64,000 bases of DNA from the NCBI RefSeq assembly GCF_014647235.1, contig NZ_BMOU01000002.1, positions 124,417 through 188,416 on the forward strand, in the 5' to 3' direction. Source of the stretch: Haloarcula pellucida (lineage in GTDB: Archaea > Halobacteriota > Halobacteria > Halobacteriales > Haloarculaceae). The position numbers and the translations under genes are program-made. Every line of letters starts with the position of its first letter. Position 1 is the stretch's first letter. Below the pieces are notes generated by a model, which ran no database searches, had not been told where the DNA came from, and saw only the letters and a program-made list of their open reading frames with translations. This document shows positions 1 through 8,842 of this stretch, one piece after another.

Positions 1-302
1 CTGTGGTCGGCCGCCGCGGCGACGACGCGCGCGAGGTTCTCCCGGAACACGTCTTCGCCGACGAACAGCCCCAGTTGTGAGGGTTTCACCGAGATACACG
101 CTCGGAGGTCCGAGCCACCGATGTCGGCGACGAGTCGCTCGTAGGCCGCGGCGTCGGCGTCGGCGGGCGCTCGCTCGTGGTAGTGTTCGCCCAGTCGGTT
201 GCAGATGACGCCGATGTCGGACTCGTTCATCTTGCGAGCGTGTTCGAGGACCGTGGCGGCCGACTCCCCGGCGACGAATCGACTCGCGACTGGCGGCAAC
301 AT
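1..302 (-). CDS. Proline dehydrogenase, N-terminal part (runs off window)
   Basis: The first 100 residues read as the start of a haloarchaeal proline dehydrogenase, which oxidises proline to pyrroline-5-carboxylate with FAD. The segments LPPVASRFVAGE, IGVICNRLGEHY and ACISVKPSQLGL match what I recall of the family N-terminus; the last is part of the first strands of the PRODH barrel. The catalytic C-terminal half lies outside the window. The start ATG is at 302, and no earlier in-frame start looks better. The gene is divergent from carS. The family call rests on N-terminal motifs only. Confidence 0.75.
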   Translation of the reverse strand, partial: MLPPVASRFVAGESAATVLEHARKMNESDIGVICNRLGEHYHERAPADADAAAYERLVADIGGSDLRACISVKPSQLGLFVGEDVFRENLARVVAAAADH

Positions 303-494
303 AGGTAATATTTGCCGCCCCGGTGGCAAGAAGGTTGTCGTCGGTACCTGCGCGGTGTTCAGCAGTCGGGGTTTCTGGCTGTTCGAGAGTTTGTCGACAC
401 CACACACTTCCCGACCAAACACGACCAGTACCCCCTACAGGACGCGTTCGCGCCGAGCCACACCGATTAAGACACCGGGCCGATAGGCCAGCAT

Positions 495-1040
495 ATGGAC
501 ATACTCGGGGTCGTCGCGACGGCGCTGTGGGCGATGTTGCCCGCCTACGTGCCCAACAACGCGGCGGTACTGGCCGGTGGCGGCCGACCGATAGACGGCG
601 GTCGGACGATGGGTGGGCGTCGAGTGCTCGGCGACGGGAAGACGTGGCGCGGGACGCTGGCAGGGACGCTCGCCGGGACGGCGCTGGCACTCGCGCTCTC
701 GGCCGTGACGCCGACCGTGAGCGACGTCGTCGGCCACGAACTCCCGCGATTCCCCCTTCTGGCCGGCCTCGGATTGGCCTTCGGGGCGATGCTCGGCGAC
801 ATCGGCGCGTCGTTCGTCAAACGGCGGAGCGGTCGCGAGCGCGGGGCGGCGTTCCCCGGCCTCGACCAACTGGACTTCGTCGTCGGTGCCCTCCTCTGCG
901 CGTTCGTCCTCGCGCCGTCGTGGTTCGCCCAGACGTTCACGCTTCCGGTGGTCGTGGCCATCCTCCTCGTCACGCCGCTGTTGCACGTCGTGACCAACGG
1001 CATCGCGTACCTGCTCGGCCTGAAGAACGAGCCGTGGTAG
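495..1040 (+). CDS. carS: CDP-archaeol synthase
   Basis: A 181-residue multi-pass membrane protein of the CarS (DUF46) family, which joins CTP to unsaturated archaeol to give CDP-archaeol, the branch point of archaeal polar lipid synthesis. Visible family features are the N-terminal [12 protein letters not shown], the [14 protein letters not shown] segment that resembles the nucleotide-binding signature of CdsA-like enzymes, [17 protein letters not shown], and several hydrophobic helices. The length is normal for archaeal CarS. It is followed 53 bp later by hemC on the same strand, but nothing shows that they share a transcript. Confidence 0.93.
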   Translation: MDILGVVATALWAMLPAYVPNNAAVLAGGGRPIDGGRTMGGRRVLGDGKTWRGTLAGTLAGTALALALSAVTPTVSDVVGHELPRFPLLAGLGLAFGAMLGDIGASFVKRRSGRERGAAFPGLDQLDFVVGALLCAFVLAPSWFAQTFTLPVVVAILLVTPLLHVVTNGIAYLLGLKNEPW

Positions 1041-1093
1041 GCCGGCGAGCGGATGTGATGTGCTTTTCACACCGGCCCATCGAAGTGTAGCAC

Positions 1094-2296
1094 ATGACTA
1101 CGCGCGCGGACACACTGCAGCTGGCGACGCGGGGATCGGACCTCGCGCTGCGACAGGCGGCGACGGTCCGGGACCTCCTCTCGGGACGGCGGCTCTCCGT
1201 CGAACTCACCGAAGTCGAGACCACGGGCGACCAGATACGCGACGAACTCATCCACCGACTGGGGAAGACGGGGGCGTTCGTCCGGAGCCTCGACGAGAAG
1301 GTCATCGCGGGGGAACTGGACGCGGCGGTCCACTCGATGAAGGACATGCCGACGGAGCGACCCGACGATCTCGTGGTCGCCGCCGTCCCCGAACGGGCCG
1401 CACCGGGCGACGTCCTCGTGACTCCCGACGGGAGTGACCTCGCCGACCTGCCCGAGGGCGCGACCGTCGGCACGTCGAGTCTCCGCCGGCGCGCCCAGTT
1501 GCTCGCCGAGCGCCCGGACCTCACCGTCGAACCGCTCCGGGGTAACGTCGACACCCGCGTCGAGAAACTGCTGGCGCCGTCGCTTCAGCGCGAACACCAG
1601 GAGCGCCACGAGGCCGAACAGGAACGCAAGGAGCACGCGGGTGGCGAGGCCCAACGGGCCTCGGAAAAATCGGACGGGGAGGGAAGCGACCCGTCCGACG
1701 AGGACGACGACTACGAGTTCCCCTACGACGAGGACGTGGAGGCGTGGTTCGACGGGCTCGCCGAACTCGAACGCCGCGCCATGGAGCGGGATCCCGACAC
1801 CGAGTACGACGCCATCGTCCTCGCGAAGGCCGGCCTCGACCGCGCCGGACTGACGCACCACGTCGGGACGAGCGACCTCCCGCTCGATACGTTCGTTCCG
1901 GCGCCCGGACAGGGTGCGCTCGCGGTGACGGCCGTCGACGGCGACCTCGCCGAGGACATCAGCGACCGCATCGACGACCCGCAGACCCGTGTCGAGACGA
2001 CCGTCGAGCGGACCATCCTCGCGGAACTCGGCGGTGGTTGTGTCGCCCCTATCGGCGTGTACGCGACGCTGGAGGGCGGGGTCGTCCACACGAACGTCCG
2101 CGTCCTCTCCCGGGACGGCGACGAGGAAGTCCGGGTCGGCCGTGACCTCCCTGTCGAACGCCATATCGACGCCGCCGTCGATCTCGCCGCGGAACTGGCC
2201 GACCGGGGCGCCGCAGACCTCATCGCCGAGGCCAAACGGGACGCCGGCGCGGCCGACGACGACGCCGCAACCGCTCGTGAGGAGGACGAGGCATGA
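1094..2296 (+). CDS. hemC: Hydroxymethylbilane synthase (porphobilinogen deaminase) with acidic insertion
   Basis: This enzyme joins four porphobilinogens into hydroxymethylbilane. The family signatures are clear: ATRGSDLALRQA at the N-terminus, the HSMKDMPT active-site segment (residues 80-87), TSSLRRRAQL (128-136), and GGGCVAPIG, in which C316 should carry the dipyrromethane cofactor. At 400 residues it is about 80-90 longer than usual. The excess is one highly charged stretch, residues about 161-238, between RVEKLL and YDAIVLAKAGL, where the family normally has a short connection. The stop overlaps the start of the methyltransferase by 4 bp. Confidence 0.96.
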   Translation: MTTRADTLQLATRGSDLALRQAATVRDLLSGRRLSVELTEVETTGDQIRDELIHRLGKTGAFVRSLDEKVIAGELDAAVHSMKDMPTERPDDLVVAAVPERAAPGDVLVTPDGSDLADLPEGATVGTSSLRRRAQLLAERPDLTVEPLRGNVDTRVEKLLAPSLQREHQERHEAEQERKEHAGGEAQRASEKSDGEGSDPSDEDDDYEFPYDEDVEAWFDGLAELERRAMERDPDTEYDAIVLAKAGLDRAGLTHHVGTSDLPLDTFVPAPGQGALAVTAVDGDLAEDISDRIDDPQTRVETTVERTILAELGGGCVAPIGVYATLEGGVVHTNVRVLSRDGDEEVRVGRDLPVERHIDAAVDLAAELADRGAADLIAEAKRDAGAADDDAATAREEDEA

Positions 2297-3060
2297 CCGA
2301 TGCCGACGGGTCGGTCGGCAAAGTCTACCTCGTCGGGTCGGGTCCCGGCGACCCGGACCTCCTGACGGTGAAAGCAAAGCGCCTCCTCGAAACGGCCGAC
2401 GTCGTCCTCCACGACAAACTCCCCGGCCCCGAGATTCTCGGCCAGATTCCCGAGGAGAAACGAGAGGACGTCGGCAAGCGGGCCGGCGGCGAGTGGACGC
2501 CACAGGAGTACACGAACGCCCGAATGGTCGAACTCGCTCGGGAGGGCAAGACCGTCGTCCGCCTGAAGGGCGGCGACCCGACGGTGTTCGGCCGCGGCGG
2601 CGAGGAGATGGTCCACCTCGCACAGAACGAGATTCCGTTCGAAGTCGTCCCGGGCATCACCAGCGCCATCGCCGGGCCGGAGGCGGCCGGTATTCCCGTT
2701 ACGCACCGCGATTACGTCTCCTCGGTCTCCTTCGTCACGGGCCACGAGGACCCGACGAAAGAGGAGTCGGCCGTCGACTGGGCGGCGCTCGCCGACACCG
2801 GCGGCACCATCGTCGTCCTGATGGGCGTCGGGAAACTGCCGGGCTACACCGCCGAACTCCGGAAGGCGGGGATGGACCCCGAAACCCCGGTGGCGCTCAT
2901 CGAGCGAGCGACGTGGCCCGACCAGCGCGTCGCAACCGGCACCCTCGACACCATCGTCGACGTGCGCGACAGCGAGGGTATCGAACCGCCGGCCATCACC
3001 GTCATCGGCGACGTCGCGGGCGAGCGTGACCGCGTCCTCGAATTCCTGGAGGGGGCCTGA
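2293..3060 (+). CDS. cobA: Uroporphyrinogen-III C-methyltransferase (SUMT)
   Basis: It methylates uroporphyrinogen III at C-2 and C-7 to precorrin-2, the precursor of siroheme and cobalamin (and, in archaea, of heme). The 255-residue protein has the tetrapyrrole-methylase signatures VYLVGSGPGDPDLLTVKA near the N-terminus, VVRLKGGDPTVFGRGGEE about residues 93-110, and VVPGITSAIAGPEAAGIPVTHR. It has no fused HemD or CysG dehydrogenase domain. It overlaps hemC by 4 bp and hemD by 1 bp, so the three are almost certainly one translationally coupled operon. Siroheme would serve the reductase gene at 27 kb. Confidence 0.95.
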   Translation: MTDADGSVGKVYLVGSGPGDPDLLTVKAKRLLETADVVLHDKLPGPEILGQIPEEKREDVGKRAGGEWTPQEYTNARMVELAREGKTVVRLKGGDPTVFGRGGEEMVHLAQNEIPFEVVPGITSAIAGPEAAGIPVTHRDYVSSVSFVTGHEDPTKEESAVDWAALADTGGTIVVLMGVGKLPGYTAELRKAGMDPETPVALIERATWPDQRVATGTLDTIVDVRDSEGIEPPAITVIGDVAGERDRVLEFLEGA

Positions 3061-3812
3061 TGCGCGAGGAACCACGCCTCCGGGTCGCGGCGTTCCGCCC
3101 CGACGACGAGCGACTGGCGGCGGCCGTCGAACTGCTGGAGTCGCTGGGGGCCGACCCCGTCGCCGACCCGATGCTCGCCGTCGAACCCACCGACAGGGTG
3201 CCACGCGGGGACGCCGACTACGTGGTGCTGACGAGCAAGACCGGCGTCGAACTCGCCGCTGGCGGAGACTGGGACCCCGGCACGGCGACGGTGTGTGCCA
3301 TCGGCGAGGCCACCGCGGCGGCGCTCCGCGAGGCCGGCTACACGGTCGCCGTCGTCCCCGAGGAGTACTCCTCGACGGGGCTGGTCGAGGCGCTGGAAGC
3401 CGAGGTGGCCGGGTCGCGCGTCGAGGTGGCCCGCTCGGACCACGGCTCACCGGTCCTGACCGACGGCCTCGAAGCGGCCGGCGCGTACGTCCACGAGACG
3501 GTGCTGTACCGCCTCGTCCGGCCGCCGGAGTCCGGCGAGTCCGCCGAACTCGCCGCCGACGGCGAACTGGACGCCGCGCTCTTTACGTCCTCGCTCACCG
3601 TCCGGCACTTCCTCGCGGCGGCCGCCGACCGCGGGGTCCGCGACGAGGCTATCGAGGGCCTGCGCGAGGCGACGGTCGGTGCCATCGGAAATCCTACGAA
3701 GGAAACGGCGGAGAACGCCGGCATCTCCGTCGACGTCGTGCCCGAACGGGCCGACTTCGAGACGCTGGCCTGCGACGTGGTAGAGACGGCGGCCCCGACC
3801 TACCACGACTGA
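3060..3812 (+). CDS. hemD: Uroporphyrinogen-III synthase
   Basis: A 250-residue protein, third in the hemC-SUMT-hemD operon, expected to cyclise hydroxymethylbilane with inversion of ring D. HemD sequences are weakly conserved. Support is the bilobed alpha/beta pattern, segments such as DYVVLTSKTGVELA, ARSDHGSPVLTDGLEAAGA and ALFTSSLTVRHFL, which match typical HemD positions, and the operon position. It begins inside the preceding stop codon. It ends 8 bp before a convergent gene. Confidence 0.92.
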   Translation: MREEPRLRVAAFRPDDERLAAAVELLESLGADPVADPMLAVEPTDRVPRGDADYVVLTSKTGVELAAGGDWDPGTATVCAIGEATAAALREAGYTVAVVPEEYSSTGLVEALEAEVAGSRVEVARSDHGSPVLTDGLEAAGAYVHETVLYRLVRPPESGESAELAADGELDAALFTSSLTVRHFLAAAADRGVRDEAIEGLREATVGAIGNPTKETAENAGISVDVVPERADFETLACDVVETAAPTYHD

Positions 3813-3820
3813 CGCGTGTC

Positions 3821-4546
3821 TCAGTCGGCCGTCTCCGCGGCCTGCTCGTCGGCTTCCATCTCCTCGCGAAGCGTCTCCAGTTCGTACTCGACGGCGCGTT
3901 CGTTCGAGATGCGGTCTAGTTCCCGGTCGATGTCGTCGCCCTCTTCGAGCACGGACTCCAGTTGACCGCTCTCCTCCAGTTCTTCGAGGGCGGCGGCGCG
4001 GGCCTCCATGCGTTCGGTGCGCTCGGTCGCGCGCTCGATGGACCGGTTCACGTCCGCCATCGTGTCGCCGACGCCGGTGAAGGCCTCAGAGACGCGGGCC
4101 GACGCCTCGGCGGCCTCGTAGCGGGCCTTCATCGTCTCCTTGCGCGTGCGGAACTGCTCTATCTGGCTGGACAGTTCCGCGCGCTTACCCACGAGGCGGT
4201 CCTGAGTCTCCTGCAGGCTGTCTATCTGGTCGGTGAGGTCGGTTATCTGCTCGACGTGAGTCTGTTTCTTCTCCAGCGCACGGCGCGCGAGGTCGTCTCG
4301 CTCCTGTCGCATCGCCTCGCGGGCCTGTCCGTCGTACTTCTCGACGTTCTCGCGCAGTCGGCGGCGGTGAATCTCCAGTCGCTTCTTCTGGGTGGTCACG
4401 TCGGCGATGCCGCGGGTCACCCGCTGGAGTTCGTCGCGCAACTCCTCGTAGGAGTAGTCCAGTTCGGCCGAGGGGTCCGAGGCCCGGTTCAGCAGGGCGT
4501 TCAGTTTCGCGCGGATGGCGAAGCCGATGCGACCGAGGAGACTCAT
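3821..4546 (-). CDS. PspA/IM30-family coiled-coil protein
   Basis: A 241-residue protein that begins MSLLGRIGFAIRAKLNALLNR, the amphipathic N-terminal helix typical of PspA/Vipp1 (ESCRT-III-like) proteins, followed by DPSAELDYSYEELRDELQRV and long charged heptad-rich helices to about residue 215. Members bind and remodel stressed membranes from the cytoplasmic side. The last 20 residues are acidic and probably disordered. The gene is monocistronic and convergent with hemD. I see no phage-shock partner genes nearby. Confidence 0.88.
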   Translation of the reverse strand: MSLLGRIGFAIRAKLNALLNRASDPSAELDYSYEELRDELQRVTRGIADVTTQKKRLEIHRRRLRENVEKYDGQAREAMRQERDDLARRALEKKQTHVEQITDLTDQIDSLQETQDRLVGKRAELSSQIEQFRTRKETMKARYEAAEASARVSEAFTGVGDTMADVNRSIERATERTERMEARAAALEELEESGQLESVLEEGDDIDRELDRISNERAVEYELETLREEMEADEQAAETAD

Positions 4547-4778
4547 CGTGCCACCTCGTCGGTGGTCTCGGTTCGTCGGGCCGCGATAGCAGGTCCGGTG
4601 GAGAACATGCAGGTGCCTACGAGTGACAGCGAGATAACACCATCGGCGGGGATGGCGGGTCTGTCCGTCTCCCGATCGTTAGACCGAGTTACGTCGGCGA
4701 AAGAGGCGCTAATTCGGGGTACTCTGCGCTCACCGTCGACCCCCTTGATAGTGGCAGCGTCGCAACGGCCGGATACAG

Positions 4779-4916
4779 ATGACGCGACAACTGCGCCGAA
4801 CGGCCGGCGTGCTCGTGGCGATACTGACGCTCCTGACCGGCGCCGCGGCGGCGCCCGCGACGGACGTGACCGACGACCGGACCGTGACGTTCACCGAACA
4901 GCGACAGGTCGCCTGA
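4779..4916 (+). pseudogene. Deletion remnant of a small exported protein, paralogue of the next gene
   Basis: An intact 45-codon frame encodes a signal-peptide-like N-terminus (RTAGVLVAILTLLTGAAAAPA) joined directly to a tail ending VTFTEQRQVA. The last 19 residues match the C-terminus of the next gene (ending MTFYRQRTVA) at about 9 positions, including the TF..QR.VA frame. The middle domain of roughly 120 residues is missing. The simplest reading is an in-frame internal deletion of a tandem duplicate. It could still be expressed as a small secreted peptide, so calling it a pseudogene is an inference. Confidence 0.55.
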
Positions 4917-4987
4917 CTCGACTGGCGGGTTTATCTTCCACCGCTGCGTACCAGCTGTATGCCAACGTATCACGTCCCGCGTGGGGC

Positions 4988-5566
4988 GTGCAACCGTCCG
5001 TCCACCCGACGACCGACGGGAGTGTCGGTCTGACCGTGGCCGACGGACGCCTCGCGGCCGTCGCCGACAGGCGGGTCGGCGTCGTCGTCGGTATCCTCGC
5101 CCTCCTCCTCGTCGGCGCGGGAGCGGCGCTTCTCCTCGGTGTCGGCCCGTTCGGACTCGACGACGGGACGGCCGCCCCATCGGAATCGGACGGTCCGCCC
5201 CGGGCCACGCCCACCGAGGGACCGCCGCCGTTCACGCTCGGAATCGACCGGATAACGGAATGCGGGCGAACCTGCCGCGACGTGACCTCGACGCTCCGTA
5301 ACGCACAGCCACGGGCGTCCTCGGACGTCGGCGTCACCGCCACTATCTACGCCGGTCAGGGAACCGACGGGAGCGTCGTCTGGTCCGGCTACGAGTGGGT
5401 CGGTGCCCTCGACGCCGGGGAGTCCTACACCACGACACAGCGCGTCGACCTCTCGCTCGGGCAGGCGCTGGCCATCGAACGCGCCGACGGCTACGTCACC
5501 ATCGAGACGACCGTCGAGTACGACGACAAAGCGATGACGTTCTACCGCCAGCGGACGGTCGCCTGA
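4988..5566 (+). CDS. Membrane-anchored exported protein of a small haloarchaeal family
   Basis: I do not know a function. From a GTG start the protein has a short N-terminal segment, one strong transmembrane helix at about residues 31-51 (VGVVVGILALLLVGAGAALLLG), a Ser/Pro/Thr linker, and an external beta-rich domain of about 120 residues with a Cys pair (ECGRTCRDV) and a tail of alternating strands. It resembles CARDB-like adhesion modules in style. A TTTATC box at 4930-4935 suits a transcript starting near 4958. The GTG at 5036 is an alternative start, but it would leave little before the helix. Confidence 0.6.
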   Translation: MQPSVHPTTDGSVGLTVADGRLAAVADRRVGVVVGILALLLVGAGAALLLGVGPFGLDDGTAAPSESDGPPRATPTEGPPPFTLGIDRITECGRTCRDVTSTLRNAQPRASSDVGVTATIYAGQGTDGSVVWSGYEWVGALDAGESYTTTQRVDLSLGQALAIERADGYVTIETTVEYDDKAMTFYRQRTVA

Positions 5567-5580
5567 CGACGACTGAAGGT

Positions 5581-5587
5581 TTTTATC
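5581..5587 (+). promoter_or_regulatory. TATA-type box of the DHH/RecJ-like gene
   Basis: TTTTATC lies about 28 bp before the ATG at 5612, the spacing expected for a leaderless haloarchaeal transcript. No ribosome-binding site is seen before that ATG. Confidence 0.6.
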
Positions 5588-5611
5588 CCGGGGCGCGCCT
5601 ACCCCGGCACG

Positions 5612-7072
5612 ATGAGTACATCCGGCCCCGTTCCAGCGCTGGCCGACCGCGCGACTGCGTCTGCCGACCGGCTACGGGCGGCCGACCGCGTACTGCTGGC
5701 CTCCCACATCGACGCGGACGGCCTGACCAGCGCCGCTATCGCCACTGCGGCGCTGTCGCGGGCCGGCATCCCCGTCGAGACGGTGTTCAAGAAGCAACTC
5801 GACGCCGACGAGATAGCCAGCATCGCCGCCCGCGAGTACGAGACGGTGCTGTTCACCGACTTCGGCTCCGGCCAACTGGACGTTATCTCCGACCACGTGG
5901 CCGCGGGGGACTTCGAGGCCGTCGTCGCCGACCACCACCAGCCCTCGGCGCCCGAAGACTGCAACGCCGACGCCGTGGTCGAGACGGACGGCTACGCCGA
6001 CTTCGAGTGCCACTGCAACCCGCTCCTCGTCGGCCTCGACGGAGCCTCGGAGCTGTCCGGCGCGGGCGCGGCGTACGTCCTCGCCCGCGCCCTCGAACCC
6101 GACGGCGGCGACAACCGTGACCTCGCGGCGCTCGCGGTGGTGGGCGCCGTCGGCGACATGCAGGCCGTCGGCGGCGAACTGGTCGGGGCCAACGAGGGCA
6201 TCGTCGAGGAGGGTATCGCCGCCGATGTCCTCGAGGAAGGGACCGACCTCTCGCTGTACGGCAAGCAGACCCGACCGCTCCCGAAACTGCTTGAGTACGC
6301 CACCGAGGTTCCGATTCCGGGCATCTCGAACGACCAAGCCGGCGCCACGAAGTTCCTCGAAGACCTCGGACTGGACCTGAAACGCCACGGCGAGTGGCGG
6401 ACGTGGGCCGACCTCTCCGACGACGAGCGCCAGACCGTCGCCAGTGCGCTCGTCCAGCGAGCGGTCACGCGCGGCGTCCCCGCCGACAAGATACAGTCGC
6501 TCGTCGGGACGACGTACACGCTCACGACCGAACCGACCGGCACCGAACTCCGGGACGCCAGCGAGTTCTCCACGCTGTTGAACGCCACCGCCCGCTACGA
6601 ACGGGCCGACGTGGGGCTGGCGGTCTGTCTCGGCGACCGGGAGGCACCGCTCGAACAGGCCCGCACACTGCTTTCGAACCACCGCCGGAACCTCTCGGAG
6701 GGCCTCGATTTGGTCAAAGAGCGCGGCGTCACCCGCTCGGAGTACGTCCAGTACTTCGAGGCCGGCGACGCCATCCGTGAGACCATCGTCGGCATCGTCG
6801 CGGGGATGGCCCTCGGCACGGACGGCGTCGACCCGGACAAACCCATCGTCGCCTTCGCCGACGCCGACGGCGAGACGAAGGTGTCCTCGCGGGCGACCGG
6901 CCCCCTCGTCGGCCGCGGCGTCGACCTCTCGGTGGTGATGCGGGAGGCCGCCCAGTCCGTCGGCGGCGACGGCGGCGGTCACGACATCGCCGCCGGCGCG
7001 ACCATCCCGGCCGGCGAGGAGGCGGCCTTCATCGAGGCGGCCGACGACGTCGTCGCCGGGCAACTGGACTGA
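5612..7072 (+). CDS. DHH-family phosphoesterase, RecJ/GAN-like exonuclease
   Basis: A 486-residue DHH/DHHA1 protein. The N-terminal half carries the metal-binding motifs of the superfamily: SHIDADGLTSAA (residues about 31-42), LFTDFGSGQ (about 83-91) and VVADHHQP (about 108-115). The C-terminus has the DHHA1-type GGDGGGHDIAAGATIP near residue 455. Archaeal relatives act as single-strand exonucleases or as GINS-associated nucleases at the replication fork. The sequence does not say which of these roles applies. The gene is separate from its neighbours and has its own TATA box. Confidence 0.88.
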   Translation: MSTSGPVPALADRATASADRLRAADRVLLASHIDADGLTSAAIATAALSRAGIPVETVFKKQLDADEIASIAAREYETVLFTDFGSGQLDVISDHVAAGDFEAVVADHHQPSAPEDCNADAVVETDGYADFECHCNPLLVGLDGASELSGAGAAYVLARALEPDGGDNRDLAALAVVGAVGDMQAVGGELVGANEGIVEEGIAADVLEEGTDLSLYGKQTRPLPKLLEYATEVPIPGISNDQAGATKFLEDLGLDLKRHGEWRTWADLSDDERQTVASALVQRAVTRGVPADKIQSLVGTTYTLTTEPTGTELRDASEFSTLLNATARYERADVGLAVCLGDREAPLEQARTLLSNHRRNLSEGLDLVKERGVTRSEYVQYFEAGDAIRETIVGIVAGMALGTDGVDPDKPIVAFADADGETKVSSRATGPLVGRGVDLSVVMREAAQSVGGDGGGHDIAAGATIPAGEEAAFIEAADDVVAGQLD

Positions 7073-7151
7073 GACGAGAGCTGTGTGGCCCTGTCTCACC
7101 GACGCCACGGGCAATAAGAGCTATACGGCCCGCTGTCAGATGAGGAGACGA

Positions 7152-7385
7152 ATGGACTCGCGTGAACTGTTCGATCTCGCGTTGGTCGTCCTCGCCGGCT
7201 TGCTGGCCTACACGGAGACGTTCGGCTTCGCGGACCCGCGAGCGACCCTCGAAGAGATTCTCGCCGTCCTCGTGACGCTCGACGTCCGGGTGTATCTCGT
7301 CTTGGGCGGTCTGTTCGGCATCGCGTTCGTCGCGTATCTCGTCGTCTATCTGCCAAAGAAAGACGCCCGGTCGATGCGGCCCTGA
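7152..7385 (+). CDS. Small two-helix membrane protein
   Basis: 77 residues with two hydrophobic segments, LFDLALVVLAGLLAYTETFGF near the N-terminus and VYLVLGGLFGIAFVAYLVVYL near the C-terminus, and a basic tail (PKKDARSMRP) that suggests a cytoplasmic C-terminus. I do not recognise a family. The ATG at 7152 is preferred over the one at 7140 because it gives the more typical short N-terminus. Codon use matches neighbouring genes, which supports a real gene. Confidence 0.6.
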   Translation: MDSRELFDLALVVLAGLLAYTETFGFADPRATLEEILAVLVTLDVRVYLVLGGLFGIAFVAYLVVYLPKKDARSMRP

Positions 7386-7401
7386 AAGCGAGTCCGGGCC
7401 A

Positions 7402-7409
7402 CCTTTATC
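7402..7409 (+). promoter_or_regulatory. TATA-type box of the DUF5783-like gene
   Basis: CCTTTATC lies about 27 bp before the ATG at 7433, consistent with leaderless transcription. Confidence 0.5.
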
Positions 7410-7432
7410 CTCGGCCGCCCTCGTCCTCGCCA

Positions 7433-7750
7433 ATGACGGAGTTCGACCCCGAGCAGTTCGAGGACAAGTACGCAAACTACTTCCCGGAACTGCAGAAGGC
7501 CTACAAGCAGGCCTTCGAGGTGCTGAACGACCGCTACGACTCGGAACTCGTCCACGCCATCGACCAGCAGATTCTCAACGAGTCCGAACCGTTCTACGAT
7601 GAGGACGGGTTCTACGTGGAACTGCCCGAGGACCCACAGGAGCGCCTGACCGCCATCGTCGTCGACGACGAGAAGTTCGAGGTCGTCTTAGAGGAGTTCG
7701 TCGCCGAAATCGAGTCCCAACTGCACCGTATTTTCGGCGTCGAGGAGTAA
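7433..7750 (+). CDS. Uncharacterised haloarchaeal protein (DUF5783-like)
   Basis: A 105-residue, very acidic soluble protein beginning FDPEQFEDKYANYFPELQKAY, with predicted helices in the first half and a strand/helix C-terminus. It resembles the haloarchaea-specific family I remember as DUF5783; that assignment is from memory. No catalytic motif or transmembrane segment is visible. It stands alone with its own TATA box. Confidence 0.75.
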   Translation: MTEFDPEQFEDKYANYFPELQKAYKQAFEVLNDRYDSELVHAIDQQILNESEPFYDEDGFYVELPEDPQERLTAIVVDDEKFEVVLEEFVAEIESQLHRIFGVEE

Positions 7751-7894
7751 TCGCTATCGGCTGCATCGAACGTCTCACCACCTGATAGGAACCGCCTGCT
7801 GAATAGCGCGATGCGATTCAGCAGGGCGTGATCGAGGGGACGTGAGATAGCGTCAGTGTGGGTTCGGACTCGCCTGTGGGCCTCTCGACGCCAG

Positions 7895-8842
7895 TCAGGC
7901 CCCGAGTACGGCGTCGACAGCTGCAGCGTAGAGCACGGCGCTCACGACGGCGAAGGTTGCGTAGACGAGCGTCGGGGAGAGCAGCGACGCCGTGCGGTCG
8001 TACACGTAGGCCGCGACGCCGACTACAGCCACCCGAATCATCACCACGAGTGCTCCGCGAGGGGTTTCGGCCGCGAGTGTGAGGACGAGGGCGGCGAGCG
8101 CGAGCGTCACCAGCACGGGCAGCAGTGCCAGCGCGCGCACCCGGTCGTCGTCGCTCCGCTCGTCCGCGTAGACGGCGACGGCGAGTGCGAGTACGAACAG
8201 TACCGCCACCACGGCGCGGGTCCCCCAGAGGAACAGCCACGGCCCATTCGCGAAGGTGCCATACGTGAGGATAGTCGGCGTCACCAGATACCCACTCAAG
8301 AGCGTCGTCACGACGACCGCGAGGTCACGCTCGTCGCTGAACACACGCTGGAGCGCTCCTTGAACGAGGCCGTGATAGAGGATGACCATTCCCGACACGA
8401 AGAGCGCGATCCGTATCAGCGTCCGATTGAGGAAGACTCCGCCCAGGTCAGCGACTGTCGACGTGACGTGACTGACTCCGACGCCCATACGCAGGGCGAA
8501 CAGACCGAACGGGAGCACAGCGAGTATTGCCGTGCCGGCCACGGCGGCCCCGATCAGCCATCCGTCCGTTCGATTGGGGATCGACACGGGGAGTGAGTAG
8601 CCCCGCCAGGACGCGTACGACGTGGTGAGCACGCCCATTCCGACCAAAACGAGTACGCTCCGTACGAGCAACAGGGAGATGTCGCTGTCGAGGAAGTACG
8701 GGTCGAGGGCGTTGTCCAGAGCGATAGTGGCGGCATAGACGCCGACGAACAGCGCGACCATGTTACCCAACTCGACGACGAACGCGCGCCGGACGAGGTC
8801 GGCGACGGACTCACGTAGTGGCGGTGTCCGATCGAGGACCAT
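7895..8842 (-). CDS. Multi-pass membrane protein of unknown function
   Basis: 315 residues with about eight or nine hydrophobic segments spread along the chain, starting with VELGNMVALFVGVYAATIAL and ending with SLLSPTLVYATFAVVSAVLYAAAVDAVLGA. Charged loops are short and basic residues dominate on one side. I see no transporter signature, metal ligands or nucleotide motif. It is monocistronic with a strong TATA box upstream. It may be a haloarchaeal orphan membrane family. Confidence 0.7.
   Translation of the reverse strand: MVLDRTPPLRESVADLVRRAFVVELGNMVALFVGVYAATIALDNALDPYFLDSDISLLLVRSVLVLVGMGVLTTSYASWRGYSLPVSIPNRTDGWLIGAAVAGTAILAVLPFGLFALRMGVGVSHVTSTVADLGGVFLNRTLIRIALFVSGMVILYHGLVQGALQRVFSDERDLAVVVTTLLSGYLVTPTILTYGTFANGPWLFLWGTRAVVAVLFVLALAVAVYADERSDDDRVRALALLPVLVTLALAALVLTLAAETPRGALVVMIRVAVVGVAAYVYDRTASLLSPTLVYATFAVVSAVLYAAAVDAVLGA

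Noticed and set aside
3962-4987. Long in-frame extension upstream of the exported protein gene
   Set aside because: It runs antisense through the PspA-like gene and gives no family sequence. The start is placed at GTG 4988.
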